Shown piece after piece: positions 22,682 to 33,111 of a stretch of 64,000 nucleotides of DNA. Every line of letters begins with the position of its first letter. Position 1 is the stretch's first letter. The notes under the pieces were generated by a model that was not told the origin of the DNA, searched no databases, and was given only the letters and a program-made list of their open reading frames with translations. The position numbers were made by a program, and so were the translations under genes. The DNA is from UBA1433 sp964581565 (GTDB lineage: Bacteria; Bacillota; Clostridia; Eubacteriales; UBA1433), in assembly GCA_964581565.1 (NCBI GenBank), contig CAZOOZ010000009.1, positions 37,439-101,438 on the forward strand, given 5' to 3'.

Positions 22682-24949
22682 ATGATTCCGCAAAAACCGG
22701 AGCAGAAAATGAATGAAATATCAAGTATCAGTAGAAAAAATATTGTAGAAGTCATTATCAATGAAAAAGGTTTTGTGTTTGACCGAACCTTTGATTATAG
22801 TCTGCCCCCGCAGCTGCAGCAAGCTGCTCAAGCGGGGAAAGTGGCGTTGGTTCCTTTTGGAAAAAACAATAAGCACAGAGAAGCATTTATACTAAAAATA
22901 AAAGATACATCGCAAAAAGATATCGAATTAAAAAAAGTTATTGATATCTATGAAGCACCTGTTCCGATAACAACAACACAATTAATGCTCTGTGATTTTC
23001 TGAGAGATGAATATTTTTGCACTTATGCAGACGCTTTTTCCTGTGTCTTGCCTAAATTTGCAAGGAAAAGCGGTAAAGAGCAGTATAAGAGGCTTGTAAA
23101 ATTGAGTGGATTATATGATTCGAAAGAAGAGTATTTAAAACATTTAAAATCAAACGCTACAGCGCAAAGAGCAATTATAGAAGCATTGAGCGAAGAAAAT
23201 ATCGAGTTAGAGAATCTAAAAAAAAGCAGGAAAATAAGCAATAAAGCATTACAGGAACTCTGCAAAAAAGGATTTATCAAAATGCAAAAAAATGAGTTCT
23301 ACGATGTTCATTATAAAGAAGGAAAATTAGTAAGAGAAAAAACAAACCAATTATCAAAGGCCCAGAAAGCCGTGTTAGACGAGTATGGTGTATCCGGAAA
23401 AGATAAATTTTTGTTGCATGGTATCACCGGGAGCGGGAAAACGGAAGTATATTTAACGATGATAGAAGACATTATAAACCAGGGAAAGCAAGCTTTATAT
23501 CTGCTGCCGGAGATAGCGCTGACTACACAAACCGTGCAAAGAATTACAAATCGATTCGGTTCTTGTGCTGTTGTGCACAGCCGTATATCTGAAGGAGAGC
23601 GATATTATCAATATAAGCAGATAGCCTCCGGTAAAGCCAAAGTGATTCTCGGTGCGCGTTCTGCCTTGTTTTATCCTTATGCCGATTTGGGGATCGTTAT
23701 TTTAGATGAATGTCACGAGGAAAGCTATAAATCAAATTCGTCCCCGCGGTATGACAGTATAGAAGTGGCACAAGAGCTTACAAAGTATCACCACGCGAAA
23801 CTAATCTTAGGTTCTGCTACGCCGAGTATAGAAAGCTATTATGATGCATTGCAAGGAGATTATCATTTGCTAACACTGCCTGAGCGCATTTTTGGAAGAG
23901 CATTGCCCAATATAATTATTAACGATATGAGGGAAGAATTAAAAAAAGGAAACAGAAGTGTTTTTTCGGTCGGATTGCAGAATGCATTGCAGGAAGCACT
24001 GGATACCGGCCGACAAAGCATATTGTTTTTAAATAGGAGGGGAATGTATACCTACGTATTTTGCAGGCAGTGCGGATATGTGGAACGATGTGAATTCTGC
24101 GATGTAGCTCTTACATATCACCACGATACAAAGAAAATGGTATGCCATTACTGCGGTTACGAAAAAAGTATGGAAGCATTTTGCCCGTCTTGCGGAAGTG
24201 ATAAAATCCGGCATGCGGGCTTTGGCACACAGCGCATTGAGAGCGAGATTGAACAAAAATTTCCCTATGCAAGAATCATAAGGATGGATAAAGACACAAC
24301 GTCGAAAAAATATGCTTTTGATGAAATTACCTATGCCTTCAAAGAACACAAAGCAGATATTCTTATCGGGACACAAATGGTTGTAAAAGGATTCGATTTT
24401 CCACTTGTCAGTGTTGTAGGTGTTGTGCTTGCGGATATGGCGCTCAACATGCCCGATATCTATTCATCTTTTAGAGCGTTTTGCCTTGCTTATCAGGCGG
24501 CGGGCAGATGCGGTAGAAAAGAAGGTGGTGGTGATGTATATATCCAAACTTACTCTCCGCAGCATTACGTCATCAAGCATATTGAACATTATGATTATAT
24601 CGGATTTTATCATGATGAAATTTCCTACAGAAAAAAACTTAATTATCCGCCTTTTTGTCATCTATACGGATTTTATTTTTTAGATGAAGATGAGATAAAG
24701 GCAAGAGATATTGCATACGTTTTTGCGCAAGAACTGATTGAAAAGATCAAGGATGAACAATGCAGACTTTTTAAAATTTATCATCCGACTAAACCAAGCG
24801 TTGCATACATAGGAAATAAACACATTTTTCATGTTATCATAAAGACAAGCGCTGAAAAAAATGTTAAAAAAGTAATGAAATTGGTATATAATAATATAAT
24901 TAACAAAAATAATATTCATTCATATATGCAGAAAAATGCGGGAGTATAG
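22682..24949 (+). CDS. priA: Primosomal protein N' (replication restart helicase)
   Basis: PriA reloads the replisome at collapsed forks. The N-terminal DNA-binding region leads to a helicase core with LHGITGSGKTE (Walker A), LDECHEE (Walker B) and LGSATPS, and a zinc-binding insert with four CxxC pairs: CRQC, CEFC, CHYC and CPSC. C-terminal helicase motifs are LIGTQMVVKGFDFP and AYQAAGRCGRKEGGG. At 755 residues it is full length. The start at 22682 has only GGTG upstream; the ATG at 22709 has GGAG at better spacing and may be the true start. def follows after five bases. Confidence 0.95.
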   Translation: MIPQKPEQKMNEISSISRKNIVEVIINEKGFVFDRTFDYSLPPQLQQAAQAGKVALVPFGKNNKHREAFILKIKDTSQKDIELKKVIDIYEAPVPITTTQLMLCDFLRDEYFCTYADAFSCVLPKFARKSGKEQYKRLVKLSGLYDSKEEYLKHLKSNATAQRAIIEALSEENIELENLKKSRKISNKALQELCKKGFIKMQKNEFYDVHYKEGKLVREKTNQLSKAQKAVLDEYGVSGKDKFLLHGITGSGKTEVYLTMIEDIINQGKQALYLLPEIALTTQTVQRITNRFGSCAVVHSRISEGERYYQYKQIASGKAKVILGARSALFYPYADLGIVILDECHEESYKSNSSPRYDSIEVAQELTKYHHAKLILGSATPSIESYYDALQGDYHLLTLPERIFGRALPNIIINDMREELKKGNRSVFSVGLQNALQEALDTGRQSILFLNRRGMYTYVFCRQCGYVERCEFCDVALTYHHDTKKMVCHYCGYEKSMEAFCPSCGSDKIRHAGFGTQRIESEIEQKFPYARIIRMDKDTTSKKYAFDEITYAFKEHKADILIGTQMVVKGFDFPLVSVVGVVLADMALNMPDIYSSFRAFCLAYQAAGRCGRKEGGGDVYIQTYSPQHYVIKHIEHYDYIGFYHDEISYRKKLNYPPFCHLYGFYFLDEDEIKARDIAYVFAQELIEKIKDEQCRLFKIYHPTKPSVAYIGNKHIFHVIIKTSAEKNVKKVMKLVYNNIINKNNIHSYMQKNAGV

Positions 24950-24954
24950 TAGAT

Positions 24955-25455
24955 ATGGCACAAAGATTTATAAGAACACAGGAAGATCAGATATTATATA
25001 AAAAATCAAAGTATGTAACTGAAATTACAGACAGAATAAAACAAATATTAGATGATATGGTGGAGACTATGCAAGTAAATAAGGGGATGGGGCTGGCCGC
25101 CGTACAGGTGGGTATTTTAAAAAGATTAGTTGTTATTCAATATGAAGATAAGTTATATAGATTAATAAATCCAAAAATTATCAGCAGTGACGGAGAAGAA
25201 GTGGCTTATGAAGGTTGCTTGAGTGTGCCGGGCAAGCATATGTCTGTCAAAAGACCGTTAAATGTGAAGGTGGAAGCACTTAATGAAGATGGCCGGACTA
25301 TGACAATAGAAGCGACAGGCCATTTGGCAAGAGCCTTTTGTCATGAAATTGATCATCTTGATGGGATTTTATATATTCAAAAGGCGGATTATTCGCAGCC
25401 GGTATTATATGATAACGAGATGGAAGAAACGGAAGATGCAGAGCAGCAAAGCTAA
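24955..25455 (+). CDS. def: Peptide deformylase
   Basis: Removes the formyl group from nascent N-terminal methionine using a bound metal. All three motifs are present: GMGLAAVQVG (Gln51), EGCLSVP (metal ligand Cys88) and HEIDHLDG (ligands His130 and His134, catalytic Glu131). Length 166 is typical. GGGAG lies upstream of the ATG at the end of priA. It is paired with fmt, the enzyme that adds the formyl group to the initiator tRNA. Confidence 0.97.
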   Translation: MAQRFIRTQEDQILYKKSKYVTEITDRIKQILDDMVETMQVNKGMGLAAVQVGILKRLVVIQYEDKLYRLINPKIISSDGEEVAYEGCLSVPGKHMSVKRPLNVKVEALNEDGRTMTIEATGHLARAFCHEIDHLDGILYIQKADYSQPVLYDNEMEETEDAEQQS

Positions 25456-25473
25456 AGAAAAGAGTAGAGTTTC

Positions 25474-26406
25474 ATGAAAATTATTTATGCGGCAACGCCG
25501 GATTTTGCGATAGCGCCACTTAAGGCAATTTTAAATTCGGACAGTAAAGTAGAGTTAATTATTACGCAACCAGATAAAGTGAATGCAAGAGGCAATAAAG
25601 TAATCGTTTCACCTATTAAAGAGATAGCTCTAAAATACAATATTGAGCTTTTTCAACCTGAGAATATTAACTCTGCCGAGAGTGTGCAATATATAAAAAG
25701 TTTTGGTCCGGAACTTTTGATTACCGCAGCTTACGGGCAAATTTTAAAAGAAGATATATTAAATATTCCTATCCATGGATGTGTCAACATACACGCCTCG
25801 CTGTTGCCGAAGTTAAGAGGGGCTGCTCCTATTAACAGGGCTATTATGAACGGGATGGATAAAAGCGGTATCACAATCATGAAAATGGATAAAGGCATGG
25901 ATACAGGCGATATTATTTTGCAAAGAGAAATACAAATCGATAGTATCATGACGGCCGGGATACTGCATGATAAATTATCAGAACTTGGCTCCGAGCTCAT
26001 TGTAAGATTTTTGGAGGATGTAGAAGGGTATTTAGCAGAAGCCAGAAAGCAGGATGAGAGCAAGGCAAGTATAGCGGCAAAAATATCAAAAGAAGAATTA
26101 TTTATAGACTTTAATGATAACAGTCAAAACATTTACAATAAAATACGTGGCCTAAGCCCTTATCCGACGGCAAGATGCTATATAAACAATAGAATCTTAA
26201 AAATATATCAATGCGAAATCATTTATAAAAAATTTGAAAAGCAAGCCAGCCAGGTGGTATGTTTTGATAAGAAAAATGGATTTATTGTTAAAACAAAAGA
26301 TAAAGCTTTAAGGCTCCTTAAGGTGCAGCAAGAAGGGAAAAAAATCTTAGATGATATACCATTCATCATTGGATATAATATAAAAGAGGGTATTACCCTG
26401 CATTAA
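25474..26406 (+). CDS. fmt: Methionyl-tRNA formyltransferase
   Basis: Formylates initiator Met-tRNA with 10-formyl-tetrahydrofolate. The catalytic site is NIHASLLPKLRGAAPIN, followed by the conserved Asp region in KMDKGMDTGDI. The N-terminus (MKIIYAATPDFAIAPLKA) and the C-terminal OB-like region (about 205-310) are normal. Length 310 is typical. It follows def by 18 bases. Confidence 0.96.
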   Translation: MKIIYAATPDFAIAPLKAILNSDSKVELIITQPDKVNARGNKVIVSPIKEIALKYNIELFQPENINSAESVQYIKSFGPELLITAAYGQILKEDILNIPIHGCVNIHASLLPKLRGAAPINRAIMNGMDKSGITIMKMDKGMDTGDIILQREIQIDSIMTAGILHDKLSELGSELIVRFLEDVEGYLAEARKQDESKASIAAKISKEELFIDFNDNSQNIYNKIRGLSPYPTARCYINNRILKIYQCEIIYKKFEKQASQVVCFDKKNGFIVKTKDKALRLLKVQQEGKKILDDIPFIIGYNIKEGITLH

Positions 26407-26437
26407 AAAAAATCAATAATTATAGGAGGTTATTTTT

Positions 26438-27127
26438 ATGCTTTGGTACAGCTCCGCGATTTTTGTAATAGCATTAGGCTTTATCATAAGCCTTTATGCA
26501 AATATTAGAGTAAGAACCACATACAATAAATTTAGCAAAATAGGAAATTCGAAAAATATAACAGGAGACGAAGCGGCAAGAAGAATTCTGGATTCGGCAG
26601 GGTTGCGCAATGTTGAAATCGAACATATCAGAGGGAATTTGACAGATCACTATGATCCGAGAAGTCAGGTCTTAAGATTATCGGAAGGAGTATATGGCTC
26701 GACAAGCATCGCCGCCATCGGTATTGCGGCGCATGAAGCAGGCCATGCAATCCAGCATGCCACAAAATATTCTCCGCTGATTATCAGGAATTCAATCGTT
26801 CCTGTAGTGAATATAGCAACAAATGCTTCATGGATTATCTTCTTAATCGGTTTTGCCTTCAGCGGAAACGGGGGCATCACGCTGATGAACATCGGGATTG
26901 TGCTTTTCACTTTTGCAGTACTTTTTCAACTCATTACTCTGCCTGTAGAATTAAACGCCAGCAAGAGAGCAGTTGAGCAGATAGAGACCGTTTCCATTGG
27001 AGACGTTGAAGATGTTCAAGGAGTTAAAAAAGTCTTAAGTGCGGCTGCAATGACTTATGTAGCTGCATTGCTTGTGGCATTGCTTCAATTATTTAGACTT
27101 ATCGTGCTACGAGGCAGCCGGGATTAA
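26438..27127 (+). CDS. YugP family membrane zinc metallopeptidase
   Basis: A 229-residue membrane protein with the zinc peptidase motif HEAGHAIQHA near residue 100. It has an N-terminal membrane helix (about 3-20) and two or three more in the second half. The segment TGDEAARRILDSAGL, then NLTDHYDPRSQVLRLSEGVY, is the usual YugP pattern. Substrate unknown. AGGAGG precedes the ATG, and the stop shares a base with the rsmB start (TAATG). The position between fmt and rsmB recurs in Clostridia, to my knowledge. Confidence 0.9.
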   Translation: MLWYSSAIFVIALGFIISLYANIRVRTTYNKFSKIGNSKNITGDEAARRILDSAGLRNVEIEHIRGNLTDHYDPRSQVLRLSEGVYGSTSIAAIGIAAHEAGHAIQHATKYSPLIIRNSIVPVVNIATNASWIIFLIGFAFSGNGGITLMNIGIVLFTFAVLFQLITLPVELNASKRAVEQIETVSIGDVEDVQGVKKVLSAAAMTYVAALLVALLQLFRLIVLRGSRD

Positions 27128-28455
27128 TGAGATCGGTAAACCAATCAATAAGCATAGCAAGACATATATCTTATAAAGTGCTCTGTGACGTATATTATAA
27201 TGGCGCATATAGCAATTTATCGATCAAAAAACATTTTAAAGCATTAAAAAAAGAAGAAGATAAAGCACTGGCAACCAGCATTATATTTGGTACCATTAAA
27301 AATGATATCTATTTAACCGATATTATAAAAAAGCTTTCGTCGATTGAGTATGACAAAATAAAGCCTGAAATATCCGTATTATTAAAAGCAGGAATTTATC
27401 AATTGTATTACATGGATAGAGTTCCTGCTTATGCTGTTGTAAATGACAGTGTAAATATTACAAAATTTTATGTATCAAATAAATCAGGCTCTTTTGTAAA
27501 TGCGGTGCTCAGAAATGCAGGAAGACAAAAAGCCGCATTTGAATCAGATAAACAGCTCAGTCCCATTCCTAAGTGGCTGATTGATTATATGGCGGTATTT
27601 TACGATAAACAATTTACCGATCGCTGGGCAGAAGATTTCCTTAAGAGTCCGCAAATGTTTGTTCGCGTCAATCAATTAAAAGGTGTGCCGGATGAAGTCT
27701 TTACTCTTTTAAATAAAGAAAAGTGTATATGCAAGAAAACTTTCATGCCGGATGTTTTTAAAGTATTGGATGCTAATGCGGTGTTGAATTCGTCGCTGTT
27801 TTCAAACTTTGTTATCACTGTGCAAGATCTTTCGGCCTCGCTGTGTGCGTATGCGTTGAATGCAAAGCAGGCAGAGACGGTTCTTGATTTATGTGCCGCT
27901 CCGGGCGGTAAAAGTTTGCACATTGCCTCATTAACAAAAGACAAAGTCTTTCTCACTGCGTGCGATATTCATAAACATAAAATTGATTATATGAAAAATA
28001 TTTTTAAACAAAATGATGTACAAAATATAAAGACAATTAAAAACAATGCAGAAAATTATACAAAAGAATTTGATAATAAATTTGATAAAGTCATTGTCGA
28101 CGCACCGTGCAGCGGTCTGGGTGTGATAAAACGCAAACCTGAAATTTTACTTCATTTATCAAAAAAGGATATTGAAAATATTATTGAGATGCAGAGCAAG
28201 ATACTGAATAATGCGGCAAAATATGTTAAAAACAAAGGCACGCTTCTATATTGCACATGCAGTATTAATCCAAATGAAAATGAATTGCAAATAAAAAAAT
28301 TTTTATTGCAAAATAAAGATTTCAGTCTATGCGCTATTGATTTACCAGTAGAGCTTTATGAGCATATAGATATGGCTGCCAAAGGAGAAATCAAGCTATT
28401 TTCTCATGTCTTCTGTGGAGACGGATTTTATATTTGTAAAATGAAGAAAAATTAA
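27127..28455 (+). CDS. rsmB: 16S rRNA cytosine-967 C5-methyltransferase
   Basis: Methylates C967 of 16S rRNA using S-adenosylmethionine. The N-terminal NusB-like RNA-binding domain (about residues 8-140) is followed by the methyltransferase domain with DLCAAPGGKSLHIAS (SAM site), VDAPCSGLGVIKRKPEI and LLYCTCSINPNENE, which hold the two catalytic cysteines. Length 442 is normal. Starts on the last base of the zinc peptidase stop codon. Confidence 0.95.
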   Translation: MRSVNQSISIARHISYKVLCDVYYNGAYSNLSIKKHFKALKKEEDKALATSIIFGTIKNDIYLTDIIKKLSSIEYDKIKPEISVLLKAGIYQLYYMDRVPAYAVVNDSVNITKFYVSNKSGSFVNAVLRNAGRQKAAFESDKQLSPIPKWLIDYMAVFYDKQFTDRWAEDFLKSPQMFVRVNQLKGVPDEVFTLLNKEKCICKKTFMPDVFKVLDANAVLNSSLFSNFVITVQDLSASLCAYALNAKQAETVLDLCAAPGGKSLHIASLTKDKVFLTACDIHKHKIDYMKNIFKQNDVQNIKTIKNNAENYTKEFDNKFDKVIVDAPCSGLGVIKRKPEILLHLSKKDIENIIEMQSKILNNAAKYVKNKGTLLYCTCSINPNENELQIKKFLLQNKDFSLCAIDLPVELYEHIDMAAKGEIKLFSHVFCGDGFYICKMKKN

Positions 28456-28504
28456 CTACAAAAAAAGCTGGTCAAACACAATGACTTTAGTGTAAAATAT
28501 ATAA

Positions 28505-29548
28505 ATGAATAATTGTCAAAAGATAAATTTATTTGGATTAAGCAGGCAGGAAATATTAAAGATTACGGAAGAAAATAATTGGCCTGTCTACAGAGCAGAT
28601 CAAATATATACGTGGATTTATAAAGGCGTAGAAAGTATAGATTCAATGCTTAACCTGCCTTTAATGCTGCGTGAAGAATTAAAAAAAGATTATTGCATAA
28701 AGCATTTTAAAATAGTAAAAAAAATAAGAGAAAAGAATACCGATACAATCAAATATCTTTTGAAAACACAAGATAATTTCACAATTGAAGCTGTTTTAAT
28801 GCATTATAAGCACGGGGCTAGCCTGTGCATTTCCTCACAGATTGGTTGTGATATGGCTTGTAGTTTTTGCGCATCTGCAATCGGAGGACTGCAAAGAAAT
28901 TTAACGGCAGGCGAAATGCTTTCTCAAGTTTATGAAATACAAAAAGACAGTGCGAAGAGGATAAGTAATATTGTTATGATGGGAAGCGGGGAGCCACTTG
29001 AAAATTATGATAGCACAATTAGTTTTTTAAAACTAATAACCGATGAAAGTGGCCTTAACATTTCGCGCCGGAACATTACTTTATCCACATGTGGTATAGC
29101 TGAAAAAATTTATAGCCTTGCTGACAGTGATATGGGTATCAATTTATCTGTTTCTTTGCATAATCCAATCCAACAGCAAAGAGAAAAAATGATGCCAATA
29201 GCAAAACATATATCGTTAGATGAATTGTTGAAAGCTTGTTCTTATTATATAAAAAAGACTAAAAGACGCATTACATTTGAATATGCATTAATAGACGGTA
29301 TAAACGATACGGCATATCATGCACAAGCATTAATAAAAATGCTAAAGGGATTAAATTGTCTTGTGAATTTAATCCCTGCAAATGATACATTCAATAAAAA
29401 TATGAAAAAGAGCAATGAAGATAATATAAAGAAATTTTATGACACGCTTACAAAAAATAATATTAACACAACGATTAGAAGAACACTTGGAAGCAGTATC
29501 AATGCTGCATGCGGTCAGTTAAAAGCTGGGATATATAAGGAGGACTAA
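28505..29548 (+). CDS. rlmN: Dual-specificity 23S rRNA/tRNA adenine C2-methyltransferase RlmN
   Basis: Radical-SAM enzyme that methylates A2503 of 23S rRNA and A37 of some tRNAs. The Fe-S motif is CDMACSFCAS (CX3CX2C). The GGLQRNLTAGEMLSQ, MGSGEPLENYD and C-terminal TIRRTLGSSINAACGQL segments are diagnostic, the last containing the methyl-carrying Cys. Length 347 is typical. No good ribosome binding site is visible ahead of the ATG, and 49 bases separate it from rsmB, where a weak promoter-like sequence occurs. Confidence 0.96.
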   Translation: MNNCQKINLFGLSRQEILKITEENNWPVYRADQIYTWIYKGVESIDSMLNLPLMLREELKKDYCIKHFKIVKKIREKNTDTIKYLLKTQDNFTIEAVLMHYKHGASLCISSQIGCDMACSFCASAIGGLQRNLTAGEMLSQVYEIQKDSAKRISNIVMMGSGEPLENYDSTISFLKLITDESGLNISRRNITLSTCGIAEKIYSLADSDMGINLSVSLHNPIQQQREKMMPIAKHISLDELLKACSYYIKKTKRRITFEYALIDGINDTAYHAQALIKMLKGLNCLVNLIPANDTFNKNMKKSNEDNIKKFYDTLTKNNINTTIRRTLGSSINAACGQLKAGIYKED

Positions 29549-29553
29549 CCCGT

Positions 29554-30297
29554 ATGGATGTAGCATATAGGACAGATGTAGGTAAAATCAGGCAAAAAAA
29601 TGAAGATGCTGTATTGACCTTATTCAATAGTAAGAATGATATCTTTGTTTGTGCGGTAGCAGATGGCATGGGCGGGCATAAAGGCGGCGGCATGGCATCC
29701 TCTACTGCGCTTAATATATTAAGAAAAAAATTGATTTCATTAGATGGAAGCGCGCTGGAAGAGTATGTTTTTTCGTTGGAAGAAATTATCACAAGTATCA
29801 ATGATGAAATATTAGATCAGTCGAGTAAAGATAGCAATTTAAAAGGTATGGGAACCACAATCACCGCATGCATTGTCAGTCAAAATAAAATGGTGGTATT
29901 CCATATCGGAGACAGCAGACTTTATTTAGTTGATTCAAACGGGATTAAACAGATTACGAAGGATCATTCCCTTGTGCAAAGACTTGTAGATGAAGGAAGG
30001 ATTACAAAGGAAGAAGCCTTCGTTCACCCCAATAGAAATATTCTATTAAAGGCATTAGGAAGTAATGAAAAGTTAATCGCAGATGTACAGGAAATTACTT
30101 TAGATAAAGCAGTGAAAGTAGTTCTTTGCAGTGATGGGCTGACTTCCATGCTTAAGGATAAAGAAATTGAAGAAATAGTTATAAATAATACCTGTGAAGT
30201 AGCGGTCGACAAGCTTATTGCTGCTGCTAACAAAGCAGGCGGAGCAGACAATATCACTGTAATTGTTTTTGATGCAGGAGAAAATAATGGGCAGTAG
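29554..30297 (+). CDS. prpC: PP2C-type serine/threonine phosphatase
   Basis: Metal-dependent phosphatase that reverses the partner kinase PrkC. PP2C motifs are present: the N-terminal RTDVGKIRQKNEDAVL, VADGMGGHKGG, GMGTTITACIV, HIGDSRLYLV, LCSDGLTSML and GGADNITVIVF, containing the Asp metal ligands. Length 247 is typical. AAGGAGGA lies upstream, at the end of rlmN, and its end overlaps the start of prkC by 11 bases, so the pair is translated together. Confidence 0.96.
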   Translation: MDVAYRTDVGKIRQKNEDAVLTLFNSKNDIFVCAVADGMGGHKGGGMASSTALNILRKKLISLDGSALEEYVFSLEEIITSINDEILDQSSKDSNLKGMGTTITACIVSQNKMVVFHIGDSRLYLVDSNGIKQITKDHSLVQRLVDEGRITKEEAFVHPNRNILLKALGSNEKLIADVQEITLDKAVKVVLCSDGLTSMLKDKEIEEIVINNTCEVAVDKLIAAANKAGGADNITVIVFDAGENNGQ

Positions 30298-32221
30298 TAA
30301 ATTACTTAACAATAGATATAGAATTTTAGCAAAAATCGGCATAGGAGGAATGGCTGTTATTTATAAAGCGCAAGATACGTTGCTGGACCGATTTGTTGCT
30401 ATTAAAGTTTTAAAAGAAGAATATGTTAATAATGAGCAATTTTTAAAAAAATTTAAACGTGAAGCACAGGCTGCCGCAAGGCTTACGCATCCCAATATTG
30501 TAAATGTTTTCGATGTTGGAGAAGAAGACGGACTGCATTACATAGTCATGGAGCTTGTTGAAGGGCAGACATTAAAAGAATATATAGAGCAAAGAGGCTG
30601 CCTCACATGGAAAGAAACGCTCGCTATTGTTTTGCAAATTGCATCTGCGCTTGATACTGCTCATAAAAATAATATCATACATAGAGATATTAAACCGCAG
30701 AATATACTAATGTCGGATGACGGCGTCCCCAAAGTGACCGATTTTGGCATTGCTAAAGCGGTGACAAGTTCGACTGTTACCACTGATGGCGATGCTATGG
30801 GCAGTGTACACTACATCTCGCCCGAACAGGCCAGAGGTGGATTTGTTGACGAGAGAAGTGATTTATATTCTCTTGGTATTATGATGTATGAAATGCTTAC
30901 CGGTATACTTCCGTATGTAGGAGATACGGTTGTTAGTATTGCAATCCAGCATATTCAGAGTCATGTGCCCCAAATAGAGACAGTCACTCCCAACATTCCT
31001 CAAGCCGTTGCCGATATTGCCAATAAACTTACTATGAAGCAACCGGAAAAAAGATATCAAAATGCAATGGAGTTGATGAATGCTATCATCAAAGCCAAAA
31101 ACAACCCTTACGTCAGCCTTGAAAATCCTGAAGATGGCAAGAAAGAAAAAGCGGTTGCGGTAAAATCGCCTCATCCGAAACCGAAACCATCGGAAGAAAG
31201 AATTATTTTAACTCAGAGTGAAGAAGAGTCTTCAAAAGATGAAGATAACATAAAACAAAAACGTAATATAAAATCAATTGCTCAATCTATTTTTGAGAAA
31301 AAGAAAATTGTTATTGCGTCAGTCATATTTATTGTTTTAATTTTAACAACAACTCTAATCTATGGTCTTAGTGGCAACAAGAAAGTTGAAGTGCCCGATA
31401 TTACCGGAATGAACATCTCTCAGGCGGAAGAAGAATTAAGTAAAGTCGGACTTGATTATAAAATTACACTTGAGCAAAACAGCCTTGAAGTAGATTCGGA
31501 TTGTGTAATCAGTCAAAATCCGGAGGCTGGGGAATATATAAAAAAATCGCTTCCGGTTGAAATTGTTATCAGCCTTGGCCCACAGACGATTACGATGCCG
31601 GATGTTGTGGGGCAGTATGAAGTAAATGCAAAGAGCACGCTTGAAAACGCCGGATTAATTGTAAGCGAAGTTAATAAGGAGTACAATGACGAATATGATG
31701 TCAATATTGTATATAACCAGTCGCCGGCGGCAAGCGAACAAGTGCTGGAAGGAAGCAATGTAGTTTTATATGTGAGCAAAGGAAAAGAAACAAATATTAT
31801 GCCTAATCTCGTAGGCAAAACGGAGGATGAGGCACGAGAGGAACTCACAAAGCTCGGGCTCTCAATAACGAGTGTTAAGTATGAAGTCAGCACAAAATAT
31901 GAAAAAGGGCTCGTGACAAGTCAGGATCCGGCAGCAAATAAACTTGTTGAAAAAACACAAGGAGTAACTATCACTGTAAGCAAGGGAAAAATCGTGACGA
32001 AAAATATCACAATCAAGCTTTCTGATTTGGTAAGCGGGGATGTACACAATGTTAATGTGCGTGTTGATCTGCTCGATCAAGATGGCAATGCAGATACTCA
32101 GTATGAAGAGACACATAAATCGAATGAAGTAATAACAGTACCTTTAGAGGGTGTTGGAGTGCAATATTACAAGATTTATATCGATAACGCCGAAGCGCAG
32201 ACCGGCATCATAACATTCTAG
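30287..32221 (+). CDS. prkC: PASTA-domain serine/threonine protein kinase
   Basis: Membrane kinase that senses cell-wall fragments and phosphorylates growth and germination targets. Kinase domain about residues 11-270: GIGGMAVIYKA, Lys40 (VAIKVL), Glu59, IHRDIKPQN (Asp134), TDFGIAK (Asp152). A charged linker leads to one membrane helix at about 341-360, then three PASTA repeats (starting about 367, 434 and 504) and a final beta-type domain of about 70 residues. I begin at 30287 (MGSSKLL), which has AGGAG seven bases upstream; eight open upstream codons are rejected. 644 residues. rsgA follows after 14 bases. Confidence 0.96.
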   Translation: MGSSKLLNNRYRILAKIGIGGMAVIYKAQDTLLDRFVAIKVLKEEYVNNEQFLKKFKREAQAAARLTHPNIVNVFDVGEEDGLHYIVMELVEGQTLKEYIEQRGCLTWKETLAIVLQIASALDTAHKNNIIHRDIKPQNILMSDDGVPKVTDFGIAKAVTSSTVTTDGDAMGSVHYISPEQARGGFVDERSDLYSLGIMMYEMLTGILPYVGDTVVSIAIQHIQSHVPQIETVTPNIPQAVADIANKLTMKQPEKRYQNAMELMNAIIKAKNNPYVSLENPEDGKKEKAVAVKSPHPKPKPSEERIILTQSEEESSKDEDNIKQKRNIKSIAQSIFEKKKIVIASVIFIVLILTTTLIYGLSGNKKVEVPDITGMNISQAEEELSKVGLDYKITLEQNSLEVDSDCVISQNPEAGEYIKKSLPVEIVISLGPQTITMPDVVGQYEVNAKSTLENAGLIVSEVNKEYNDEYDVNIVYNQSPAASEQVLEGSNVVLYVSKGKETNIMPNLVGKTEDEAREELTKLGLSITSVKYEVSTKYEKGLVTSQDPAANKLVEKTQGVTITVSKGKIVTKNITIKLSDLVSGDVHNVNVRVDLLDQDGNADTQYEETHKSNEVITVPLEGVGVQYYKIYIDNAEAQTGIITF

Positions 32222-32235
32222 AAAAGAGAGGTCTT

Positions 32236-33111
32236 ATGTACGGAAAGATCACAAAAGGCATAGGAGGTTTTTATACGGTTTTAACTGCGGACGGCAATTA
32301 TATTACATGCAGCGTTAAAGGGGTTTTCAGAAAGCAAAATATAACCCCGGTCATAGGGGATGACGTAGTTTTAGAACAGGCTGACAATCATTTTGTGATT
32401 GCAAAAATATTAGAACGAACGAATATGTTGCTTCGGCCAGCTGTTGCAAATATATCACAAGCCATACTTGTTATGGCTTGTACGAAACCGGAGCCGAATC
32501 TAATGGTGCTCGACAAACTTACTTCCATCTGTGAAGCTAAGGGACTGAACGTTATTATTTGTTTTAATAAAATGGATTTGGTCAATAGTGAGAAAATTAA
32601 GTTTTTAAAAGATATTTATGAAAAAACGCCTTATAAAATTCTTTTCACAAGTGCAGATACAAAAAATATATCCGAGCTTTTACAAATTTTACAAGATAAT
32701 ATAACAGTTTTCGCGGGGCCTTCTGGAGTAGGTAAAAGCACTTTGATTAATGCGGTGAACCCGTCCTTTCATTTGAATACAGGGCAGATAAGTGAAAAAA
32801 TCAAAAGAGGAAAGCATACTACAAGGCATACAGAACTCTTAGCGTTAAATGAAAAAAGTTATATAGTAGACACACCGGGCTTTACGAATATTGATATAAC
32901 AGAAGTTGAATTTGATCAAATAAAATATTGTTTTGCGGAATTTGATAAATACGAAGGTATGTGTCAATTTGCCTCATGTATGCATGACAGTGAGCCTCAT
33001 TGCGCCGTAAAAGATGCACTAGCGAATGGAAAGATCAGCCGCAGCAGATACGAGAATTATATAGCGATTAAGAATGAAATTTTTCTGAATACAAGGAATT
33101 ATAAAAAATGA
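32236..33111 (+). CDS. rsgA: Ribosome small subunit-dependent GTPase A
   Basis: Late 30S assembly GTPase with circularly permuted G motifs: NKMDLV (G4) comes before GPSGVGKSTLIN (G1) and DTPGF (G3). An N-terminal OB fold (about 1-70) and a C-terminal zinc site with MCQFASCMHDSEPHC complete the protein. Length 291 is typical. AGAGAGG precedes the ATG. It overlaps thiN by four bases (ATGA). The rpe gene that often lies between rsgA and thiN is missing here. Confidence 0.96.
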   Translation: MYGKITKGIGGFYTVLTADGNYITCSVKGVFRKQNITPVIGDDVVLEQADNHFVIAKILERTNMLLRPAVANISQAILVMACTKPEPNLMVLDKLTSICEAKGLNVIICFNKMDLVNSEKIKFLKDIYEKTPYKILFTSADTKNISELLQILQDNITVFAGPSGVGKSTLINAVNPSFHLNTGQISEKIKRGKHTTRHTELLALNEKSYIVDTPGFTNIDITEVEFDQIKYCFAEFDKYEGMCQFASCMHDSEPHCAVKDALANGKISRSRYENYIAIKNEIFLNTRNYKK